From the NCBI RefSeq assembly GCF_002101315.1, contig NZ_CP020777.1, positions 124,001 through 188,000 of the forward strand: DNA of 64,000 nucleotides, written 5' to 3'. Of this stretch, positions 57,428-64,000 are shown one piece after another (the first letter of the stretch is position 1; each line of letters begins with the position of its first letter). Under the pieces are notes generated by a model. It had not been told where the DNA came from. It did no database searches and was given only the letters and a program-made list of their open reading frames with translations. The stretch comes from Candidatus Pelagibacter sp. RS39. GTDB lineage: Bacteria > Pseudomonadota > Alphaproteobacteria > Pelagibacterales > Pelagibacteraceae. Position numbers and translations under genes: made by a program.

Positions 57428-59223
57428 TGTAATTTTGTTTTATTATCAAATAATGAACTCAATTGAGAAATCATTACATCACCAAGTTCGTTTACATCAG
57501 TAATTTTAATTGCTTTTTTATAATATCTTGAAACATCATGACCAATTCCTATAGCTAAAATTTCTATTTCAGATTTATCCTCTATAAATTTAACCATTTT
57601 TTTCAAATGTTTTTCCAAAAAATCTCCTGAATTTACAGATAAAGTTGAATCATCAACTGGTGCACCATCTGAAATTACCATTAAAATTTTTCTTTCCTCT
57701 TTTCTTTTCTTAATTCTATTGAAAGCCCATGTTATAGCCTCCCCGTCTATATTTTCTTTTAGTAAACCTTCTTTTAACATTAGCCCAAGATTATCTTTTG
57801 CCTGTCTCCAATGAGTATCAGCTCCTTTATAAATAATATGTCTTAAATCATTTAATCTTCCAGGTGTTTTTGGTTTATTATTTTTATTCCATAACTCTCT
57901 ACTTTGGCCACCTTTCCAATTTTTTGTTGTGAACCCTAATATTTCTACTTTCACCGAACAACGTTCTAAAGTTCTAGATAGAATATCAGCACAAATAGCT
58001 GCAATTGTAATTGGTCTTCCTCTCATTGAACCCGAGTTATCAATTAGAAGTGTTACTACAGTATCCTTGAAGTCTAAATCTTTTTCCTTCTTAAAAGATA
58101 ATGAATTATATGGATCCATTATAATTCTTGGTAACTTTGAACTATCAAGCAATCCTTCTTCCAAATCAAACTCCCAAGCTCTATTCTGTTTTGCCAATAA
58201 TTGTCTTTGAAGTTTATTAGCAAGTTTAGTTATAACATCTTGAAAACCAATTAATTGTTGATCTAAAGTTTTTCGAAGTTTATTTGCTTCATCTGCGTTT
58301 TCAAGATTTTCAGCTTTCGTAATTTCGTCAAACTGTGTTGTAAAAATTTTATAATCTACGTTAGAGTCTTTTAAATTTTTCTTTTGAATAACTTGCTCAG
58401 AGTTTTGCTCTTCTGATTCTTTATCTACAAGTTGTTCATCTAATTTGTATTCATCAATGTTATAATCTGAATCTAAACTTGCTTCTGCTTCATCTTGCTT
58501 ATCAGGATCCTTTTTGTCCTCATCTTCACTATCATCATTTTCACTTGACTGATTTTCTTGATTATCCTCAGGGTTTTCATCTTTTTTTTCCTCATTTTCC
58601 TCTGATTGAAAAATGTCCATTTCTTGCAATATCTGAGAAAACTTAGAACTATAAACATTTTGATCTTCTAAATTTTGTTTAAAAAATTCTATATGCTCGA
58701 AGATTGATTTATCAAAATCTTTTTCCCAGAAGTTTAACATTTTTGATGTTAAAGCATTGAGTTTGATATTGTGGAAATTTTTCAGCATATATAATTCAAA
58801 AGCCTCAACTACAGGCACGTCATCTTTAGATTTAATTTGATCTTTTCTTTTGTAATTAATTAATTGAGTATAGTTATCTCTTAAATTTTTATCTATTCCT
58901 TTTAACATTTTTGATCCCAATTTTTCGTATCTTATTTTCTCTGTAATTGTATAAAGTGATTTACATGACGAGCTGGTCGGTAAATTTTTCTTAAATATTG
59001 ACTCATTAGAAAATTTTTTTTTAAGAGCTTTCGAATCTGTTTCCGCTCTAGCCTTTATAAAATCATTTTTTGAATTTAAATTTTCTAGTTCAATTAAATC
59101 TTGTTTTTCAGAATTTTTGATATTTTTTTTAGGGTGGATAATTAAATCATCTGATATTACACGTGCTGTAGAGGATAGAGCTTGTCTTAACTTTTCCTTT
59201 AAACTCTCAGTTTTGTTATTCAT
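57424..59223 (-). CDS. cobT: CobT-like VWA-domain protein (cobaltochelatase subunit type)
   Basis: 599 residues in three parts: an N-terminal helical region (to about 200), a highly acidic Asp/Glu-rich low-complexity segment (about 210-270), and a C-terminal von Willebrand A domain with a MIDAS motif ([14 protein letters not shown]) and later [12 protein letters not shown]. In the aerobic cobalamin pathway CobT and the AAA+ CobS load cobalt with CobN. No cobN or other cob gene is seen here. It is coupled to cobS by a TAATG overlap. The pair may serve a chelatase or another AAA+/VWA remodelling function. Confidence 0.88.
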   Translation of the reverse strand: MNNKTESLKEKLRQALSSTARVISDDLIIHPKKNIKNSEKQDLIELENLNSKNDFIKARAETDSKALKKKFSNESIFKKNLPTSSSCKSLYTITEKIRYEKLGSKMLKGIDKNLRDNYTQLINYKRKDQIKSKDDVPVVEAFELYMLKNFHNIKLNALTSKMLNFWEKDFDKSIFEHIEFFKQNLEDQNVYSSKFSQILQEMDIFQSEENEEKKDENPEDNQENQSSENDDSEDEDKKDPDKQDEAEASLDSDYNIDEYKLDEQLVDKESEEQNSEQVIQKKNLKDSNVDYKIFTTQFDEITKAENLENADEANKLRKTLDQQLIGFQDVITKLANKLQRQLLAKQNRAWEFDLEEGLLDSSKLPRIIMDPYNSLSFKKEKDLDFKDTVVTLLIDNSGSMRGRPITIAAICADILSRTLERCSVKVEILGFTTKNWKGGQSRELWNKNNKPKTPGRLNDLRHIIYKGADTHWRQAKDNLGLMLKEGLLKENIDGEAITWAFNRIKKRKEERKILMVISDGAPVDDSTLSVNSGDFLEKHLKKMVKFIEDKSEIEILAIGIGHDVSRYYKKAIKITDVNELGDVMISQLSSLFDNKTKLH

Positions 59224-60197
59224 TAAATTTGAATATTTAACAAGGATTCTGGTAATTCCTCACCAAAACATCTTTGGTAATACTCTGCAATTATATTTTT
59301 TTCAACCTCATCACACTTATTTAAAAACGTCACTCTAAAAGCATAACCTGTATCTTTAAAAATTTCTGAATTTTCAGCCCAGTGCAAAACTGTTCGTGGA
59401 CTCATCACTGTAGATATATCTCCAGCTATAAATCCTTTTCTGGTTAATGATGCAACTTTAATCATATTTGAAACTTTTTCTTTCCCTTTTGCATTATCTA
59501 AACTTTTATTTTTTGCTAAGATTATCTCCATTTCTTTATCAAGGCTAAGATAATTTAAAGTTGTAACAATATTCCATCTATCCATTTGTCCTTGATTTAT
59601 TTGTTGCGTTCCATGGTAAAGTCCCGTTGTATCTCCTAAACCAACAGTGTTAGAGGTTGCAAATAATCTAAAAAATTTATTTTGTTTAATTACTTTATTC
59701 TTATCTAAAAGAGTAAAATTACCTTCTGCTTCAAGCACTCTCTGGATAACAAACATCACATCAGGTCTTCCCGCATCATACTCATCAAACACTAAAGCCA
59801 CAGGGTTTTGTATGGACCAAGGCAAAATCCCCTCATTAAATTGTGTAACTTGTTTACCATCCTCTAAAACAATCGCATCCTTTCCTATCAAATCTATACG
59901 ACTTATATGACTATCTAAATTTACTCTGATGCAAGGCCAATTTAACCTTGCAGCAATTTGTTCTATGTGAGTAGATTTTCCTGTTCCATGATAACCTTGA
60001 ACCAGAACTCTTTTGTTAAAAGCAAAACCCGAAATAATTGCCAAAGTAGTATCTCGATCAAATTTATAATTTTTATCTATTTCTGGCACATATTCACTTT
60101 TTTTAGAAAATGCATCCACTTCCATATTAGAGTCTATACCAAAGGTCTGTTTTATTGAGAGTTTTATGTCAGGTTGGTTGTTTATATTTGGTGTCAA
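59223..60197 (-). CDS. cobS: CobS-like AAA+ ATPase (cobaltochelatase subunit type)
   Basis: A 324-residue AAA+ of the MoxR/CobS type. Walker A is [10 protein letters not shown] (68-77) and Walker [10 protein letters not shown]; sensor-like [10 protein letters not shown] (with the T-S-N) follows, and [21 protein letters not shown] is a family-typical end. It is the ATPase partner of CobT and lies directly upstream of it, overlapping by one base; it overlaps the J-domain gene by four bases. That cobS-cobT-J protein group is conserved in alphaproteobacteria. Confidence 0.9.
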   Translation of the reverse strand: MTPNINNQPDIKLSIKQTFGIDSNMEVDAFSKKSEYVPEIDKNYKFDRDTTLAIISGFAFNKRVLVQGYHGTGKSTHIEQIAARLNWPCIRVNLDSHISRIDLIGKDAIVLEDGKQVTQFNEGILPWSIQNPVALVFDEYDAGRPDVMFVIQRVLEAEGNFTLLDKNKVIKQNKFFRLFATSNTVGLGDTTGLYHGTQQINQGQMDRWNIVTTLNYLSLDKEMEIILAKNKSLDNAKGKEKVSNMIKVASLTRKGFIAGDISTVMSPRTVLHWAENSEIFKDTGYAFRVTFLNKCDEVEKNIIAEYYQRCFGEELPESLLNIQI

Positions 60198-60715
60198 TTT
60201 TTTTCTCTATAAGTATTTTTTAACTGGGTATAAGCCAAAGTTATTGATTTAAGTTTTTCTTCAAATTTTTTGTTACCGGAATTCATATCAGGGTGAAATT
60301 TTTTAACAAGTATTTTAAACTTATCATAAATTTTTTCCCATTTTGAGCCTACTGAAATACCTAATATTTCAAATGCTTTGATGTCTTTGTTATTATATCT
60401 AAATTGTCCCATGTGATTAAAATCACTTTTTAACTTCTCTTTATCAAGGTCATCTCTCAAAGTATTATTCCACAAGACTTTAAAAAAGTTATCTGAGGAA
60501 CTAAAACTTTGCGTAGGTTTATGCCAAACCATATCTGATTTTAAAAAGTCAATTACCTGATCATCATTCATGTCTGAAAAATAATTCCAATTCTTATTGA
60601 ATTCTTTGACATGATTTAAACATAACAATCTAAATTTTTTACTATTATCCTTTTCAACTGGTGCTTTATATTCACCAATTTCATTGCAATTATCCCAGTC
60701 ACAGATATTTTTCAT
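60194..60715 (-). CDS. J-domain (DnaJ-like) co-chaperone with C-terminal J domain
   Basis: 173 residues. The N-terminal half has Cys and His residues ([15 protein letters not shown] and [11 protein letters not shown]) that could bind zinc and the WNYFSDM motif. The J domain is C-terminal (about 113-170), with the obligatory HPD in [11 protein letters not shown]. Such proteins lie between bolA and cobS in many alphaproteobacteria, suggesting a role with DnaK and the CobS/CobT complex. Starts 16 bases from divergent bolA. Confidence 0.87.
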   Translation of the reverse strand: MKNICDWDNCNEIGEYKAPVEKDNSKKFRLLCLNHVKEFNKNWNYFSDMNDDQVIDFLKSDMVWHKPTQSFSSSDNFFKVLWNNTLRDDLDKEKLKSDFNHMGQFRYNNKDIKAFEILGISVGSKWEKIYDKFKILVKKFHPDMNSGNKKFEEKLKSITLAYTQLKNTYREKN

Positions 60716-60731
60716 GATATAATTATATCAA

Positions 60732-60992
60732 ATGAATATAGATGAATTAATCACAAACGTAAAAAAAAAAATAAAAAAAAATATTAATATCGAAAATATT
60801 TTAATTGAAGACAAAACATTTTTACATAAAAATCATCCAGGACATGAAAATAATAAATTTCATTTAAAAATAACTATCAAGTCTGATGAGCTAAAGAAAT
60901 TAAATAAAATTGAAAGTAACAAAAAAATTTATAAAGTATTAGAAGTGGAATTAAAAAACCATATTCACTCTCTGCAAATTTTAATTAATTAG
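60732..60992 (+). CDS. BolA/IbaG-family protein
   Basis: 86 residues with the class-II KH-like fold; the conserved region HKNHPGHENNKFHLKI holds the His cluster that, with a monothiol glutaredoxin, binds a 2Fe-2S cluster, and VLEVELKNHIHSLQI follows at the C-terminus with the conserved HxL motif. Function in iron-sulfur handling or regulation. Divergent from the J protein, and convergent with aroB (12-base overlap). Confidence 0.88.
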   Translation: MNIDELITNVKKKIKKNINIENILIEDKTFLHKNHPGHENNKFHLKITIKSDELKKLNKIESNKKIYKVLEVELKNHIHSLQILIN

Positions 60993-62087
60993 TCTTTTTT
61001 TTAAAAAAAGTCTTATAGTGGCATGAGAAAATTCTTTTTCAATTATTGGCCCACCAATTTTTCTAATAAGCATAAGCTTGATATTTTTTGAATTATTTTT
61101 TTTGTCCCTCATCATAAAGGATATGATCTGATTAATTTTTTTTAATGTAAAATAATTTTGAATAGAATCTGGAAAATGAGAATTATTGAGATGTTTAATC
61201 GCAGAATTAAATTCTTTATTGGTAATCAACTTTTTATTATGACTAAATTCAAATGCTGATTTCATACCTAGAATTACGGCTTCTCCATGATTTAATTTTT
61301 TAGAAAAATTTAAACTTGCCTCGTATGCATGAGCAAAAGTATGACCAAAATTTAAAATTTTTCTAAGATTTTTTTCATTCTCATCCTTTTCAACTATTGA
61401 TTTTTTGACTTTACAACTTTCATAAATAGATTTTTCAATTGTTGGAGACTTAAGTTTAAGTATTTCATTAACATTTTTATCCAAAAAATTATAAAATTTT
61501 TTATTTGCAATTAATGCATGCTTTACTATTTCAGCGTAACCACAAACTATTTCTCTAAAAGGAAGACTTTTCAAAAAGTCTACATCACTGATAACAATTT
61601 TAGGTTGATAAAAACTTCCAATTAAATTCTTACCTTGAGATGTATTAATACCTGTTTTACCACCAACAGATGAGTCAACTTGTGATAGCAATGTTGTTGG
61701 GATATTTACAAACTTTAAACCTCTTTTGAATAAACTTGCGGCAAAACCTGCCACATCACCAGTAATTCCACCTCCAATAGATATTAAGCAGTCATCTCTT
61801 GAAAAATTTTTCTTAAGTAAAACATCTAAAATTTTACTAACATTTTTCTGATTTTTATTTTTCTCATTGGCATTATAAATAAATTTGTAAAGCTCATATT
61901 TTCTAAGGGAGTTTACAATTTGTTTGATATATTTATTTGGAATATTTTGATCTAAAACTAAAAAACATTTTTTAAAGCTTATAGAATTTTTTTTTAATAT
62001 ATGTGATAAATTAGAAATTAAATTTCTACCAATTATAATTGGATATTTCTCAGAATTAGTTTTAACTATCAGTTTAATTGGCCTCAT
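60981..62087 (-). CDS. aroB: 3-dehydroquinate synthase
   Basis: Second step of the shikimate pathway (DAHP to 3-dehydroquinate), using NAD and zinc. 368 residues. The NAD site is SIGGGITGDVAGFAASLFKRG, the substrate-binding region PTTLLSQVDSSVGGKTGIN, and the zinc ligands are Glu in GYAEIVKHALI and His in GHTFAHAYE and NHGEAVILGM. Overlaps the aroK end by 14 bases, the usual aroK-aroB operon. Confidence 0.97.
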   Translation of the reverse strand: MRPIKLIVKTNSEKYPIIIGRNLISNLSHILKKNSISFKKCFLVLDQNIPNKYIKQIVNSLRKYELYKFIYNANEKNKNQKNVSKILDVLLKKNFSRDDCLISIGGGITGDVAGFAASLFKRGLKFVNIPTTLLSQVDSSVGGKTGINTSQGKNLIGSFYQPKIVISDVDFLKSLPFREIVCGYAEIVKHALIANKKFYNFLDKNVNEILKLKSPTIEKSIYESCKVKKSIVEKDENEKNLRKILNFGHTFAHAYEASLNFSKKLNHGEAVILGMKSAFEFSHNKKLITNKEFNSAIKHLNNSHFPDSIQNYFTLKKINQIISFMMRDKKNNSKNIKLMLIRKIGGPIIEKEFSHATIRLFLKKRLIN

Positions 62088-62586
62088 AAATATCTATGAT
62101 TTTTTTTGCGATTTGTTGTTTTGTAAAATTCTCACAATCTATTTTATATAGTGCTTTAGAATAAATAACTGAACGTTTTTTTATGATTTTTATTAGTTCA
62201 TTCTTAGTGGAATTAACTGCTAATGGTCTTTTTTTGCTGTTTTTAATCCTTTTTACCAATGTATCGATATTCCAATTAAGCCAAAATGATAAGTGACTTT
62301 CTAGAATCTCATTTTTAATTGCTCTAGTTATAAACGCTCCTCCACCAAGTGCAATTACACCTATTTTATTTTTTAAAATATTAAGAGTTATCTTTTTTTC
62401 AATATCTCGAAAAGCGTCTTCTCCTTTTATTTCAAAGATTTTTGATATTTTCATTTTTTGATCATTTTCAATTAATTGATCAATATCAAAAAAATTAAGA
62501 TTTAGTTTTTTTGAAACTATAGAGCCAATAGAGCTCTTTCCAGAACCCATCATTCCGATAAAAACTAAATTTTTCCTAGATTTCAT
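62074..62586 (-). CDS. aroK: Shikimate kinase
   Basis: Phosphorylates shikimate. From the ATG at 62586 the product is 170 residues, starting MKSRKNLVFIGMMGSGKSSIG with Walker A at about 11-18, DIDQLIENDQKMKI (shikimate-binding Asp), FRDIEKKI and ALGGGAF (shikimate loop). The upstream in-frame ATG at 62649 adds 21 atypical residues and overlaps the divergent small gene at 62644, so it is not preferred. Operon with aroB. Confidence 0.94.
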   Translation of the reverse strand: MKSRKNLVFIGMMGSGKSSIGSIVSKKLNLNFFDIDQLIENDQKMKISKIFEIKGEDAFRDIEKKITLNILKNKIGVIALGGGAFITRAIKNEILESHLSFWLNWNIDTLVKRIKNSKKRPLAVNSTKNELIKIIKKRSVIYSKALYKIDCENFTKQQIAKKIIDIYEAN

Positions 62587-62643
62587 AAGTTTCTTTATTG
62601 AAAAAACACAAATATGTCTTAATTTGAAATTAATTAAACCTAT

Positions 62644-62823
62644 ATGCAATTTACTAGAAAAACAAGTTATAGCAAAAGTATAATTGGATTATTGATAAAG
62701 TTATTAATAATCGCAACTGTATTTATTGGAATAGTTTTTCTTTTAAATAAATTAGACTTTCCAGCACCAAAAAAATCAATTGAAAAAATAATCCCTAATG
62801 AAAATTTTAAAATTGTTAAATAA
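62644..62823 (+). CDS. Small single-pass membrane protein
   Basis: A 59-residue frame from the ATG at 62644. It starts with a basic stretch (MQFTRKTSYSKS), then one hydrophobic helix (about 13-35, IIGLLIKLLIIATVFIGIVF) and a soluble lysine-rich tail ending NFKIVK. Its 3' end overlaps the start of the following secreted protein by 26 bases, which suggests a coupled pair. Divergent from aroK. No family recognised. Confidence 0.65.
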   Translation: MQFTRKTSYSKSIIGLLIKLLIIATVFIGIVFLLNKLDFPAPKKSIEKIIPNENFKIVK

Positions 62824-64000
62824 AATTTATTTATCAATTCTGATTATCTTTTTCTTTTCAATAGCCAATTCTTTTTCACAAGATGAACCTGTAGATATAT
62901 GGAATATTGATAAAGAGCAAATACAAGAAAATTCTGAAAACAAGGAATTAATTTCAATTTCAGAAAGTGAACTTGAAAATGAAAAAATCGACGTTTTTAA
63001 TATGCAAACTAAAGATAGATCTGATTCAATTAAAGTTGATGAAACTCTAAATTCGAAAGAAATTAAAATAATAGGTCTCTACGATCCTGAAGATTTTGGA
63101 TTAAAAATTGATATGTGGTCGAATTCTAATGGTGATCAATTAAAATACCTTTTCTCTAATTTGGCTAAAATAGACTTATCACAAGATGCTTCGGAACTTA
63201 TGAATATTATTTTATTAACCAATGCTTATTATCCCAAAAAAAATATTAGTGAAAAAGATTTTTTAAAAATCAAATCAGATTGGTTGATAAAACATAATGA
63301 CTTAGAGCTGATAGAGGAGTATTTAATCAAGAATGATATTTTAAATTTACACCCTAAACTAAGTAAATATCTAGTTGATAGGTATTTATCCGAGACTCAG
63401 TTTGATAAAGCTTGTAAAATCTTTTTAAATAACTCTGAGCCAATAACAGATAATTATTTATCCAAATTTAATATTTATTGTTTGATAAATAATGGAAAAA
63501 AAGATGAAGCACAATTAATTTTTGATTTAAAAAAAGAATTAGGTTTTAACGATCAGTATTTTGAAAATAAATTGAATTATCTTTTTGGGTATACAAATGA
63601 AATTGATAAAACTATTTCTGAAAAAAGTATTCTAGAGTTTCATTTGGCTCATAAAACAAATCCAGAATTTTCATTTGATCCAAAAGAAAATACTAATCCA
63701 TTAGTATGGAAATATTTAGCTGCTTCAAATTTATTATACGAGACCAATGAAATTGACTTGAATGAATTAGAAAAAATTGAATTAATTGAATTTGCTACAC
63801 ATAACAAGAATTATCTTGAAGATGATTTATTTCAAATTTATAAAAGATTTCAGTTTACGATTGATCAATTTTTGAACGTTAAAACAGTATTCAAATCTTT
63901 AACCAATATTGAAAGTAGGGCACTTTTATACCAAAGTGTATTACTAGAATCTGACATAAATAGAAAAATAGAGTTAATGAAACTTTTAAAAGAAGTATTC
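62798..64000 (+). CDS. Large secreted/periplasmic protein, N-terminal part (unknown function)
   Basis: Open from the ATG at 62798 to the window edge (401 codons, no stop). An N-terminal signal peptide (about 1-26, with YLSILIIFFFSIANSFS) is followed by an acidic, helical region with short repeated units such as DKACKIFLNN and DEAQLIFDLK that recall tetratricopeptide-type repeats. It has no catalytic motif that I recognise. The frame is continuous and its codon use is like the neighbours, so it is a real gene. Coupled to the small membrane protein upstream. Confidence 0.8.
   Translation, partial: MKILKLLNKIYLSILIIFFFSIANSFSQDEPVDIWNIDKEQIQENSENKELISISESELENEKIDVFNMQTKDRSDSIKVDETLNSKEIKIIGLYDPEDFGLKIDMWSNSNGDQLKYLFSNLAKIDLSQDASELMNIILLTNAYYPKKNISEKDFLKIKSDWLIKHNDLELIEEYLIKNDILNLHPKLSKYLVDRYLSETQFDKACKIFLNNSEPITDNYLSKFNIYCLINNGKKDEAQLIFDLKKELGFNDQYFENKLNYLFGYTNEIDKTISEKSILEFHLAHKTNPEFSFDPKENTNPLVWKYLAASNLLYETNEIDLNELEKIELIEFATHNKNYLEDDLFQIYKRFQFTIDQFLNVKTVFKSLTNIESRALLYQSVLLESDINRKIELMKLLKEVF

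Overview
The window looks like a chromosomal segment from a streamlined alphaproteobacterium of the SAR11/Pelagibacter type. This rests on inference from several things seen directly: strongly AT-rich sequence, near-total coding density, many genes joined by ATGA or TAATG stop/start overlaps, convergent genes whose stop codons interlock, no insertion sequences, and alphaproteobacterial gene orders. These orders include dut-coaBC-ubiB-ubiE/mutM/rpsT/dnaA-dnaN, argH-lipoprotein-lysA, helicase-fdxA-carD and bolA/J-protein-cobS-cobT. No rRNA gene is present, so the species is not fixed.

Layout. 1-8000: a ThiF/MoeB start cut by the window edge, dUTPase, CoA and ubiquinone biosynthesis, MutM, S20, then dnaA-dnaN behind a 272-base non-coding leader that may be the replication origin. 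8000-15100: acyltransferase, lysA, a 44-residue lipoprotein, argH, TlpA-like thioredoxin, HIG1-like membrane protein, esterase, HNH protein, Coq7, DsbB and a YqaA/DedA protein. 15100-23300: tRNA-Leu(CAA), an acyl-CoA synthetase broken by one extra G in a G9 tract, a 25-residue polycationic peptide gene with its own promoter, palindrome and terminator, a CarD regulator with a long lysine-rich N-terminus, a ferredoxin, a TerB-like protein, an Suv3-type helicase, a thioesterase, tRNA-Arg(ACG) and a thiolase. 23300-36300: pyruvate dehydrogenase with an unusual lipoyl-E1 fusion, E2, a DMT transporter, UppP, glutamate synthase (gltD-gltB) and a hydrolase. 36300-46000: a glycosyltransferase followed by a translation block (thrS-infC-rpmI-rplT-pheS-pheT-lepA). 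45941-52926: a surface-glycan island of eight genes in mixed orientation, inserted between lepA and tRNA-Ser(GGA). 53000-64000: an SDR enzyme, gyrB, a RegB-like redox sensor kinase, cobT-cobS-J protein, bolA, aroB-aroK, a small membrane protein and the start of a large secreted protein.

How the genes work together. Most are housekeeping. The flexible part is the glycan island, which pairs four putative glycosyltransferases or related proteins with deoxysugar-type enzymes (RmlC-like, RmlD-like, a DegT-fold enzyme with His at the PLP-lysine position) and a methyltransferase; it probably decorates the cell surface. The items most worth a second look are the polycationic mini-protein next to the lysine-tailed CarD, the G9 frameshift in the acyl-CoA synthetase, the lipoyl-E1 fusion, the DegT-fold probable dehydratase, and a cobST-BolA-J protein cluster with no cobalamin genes around it.
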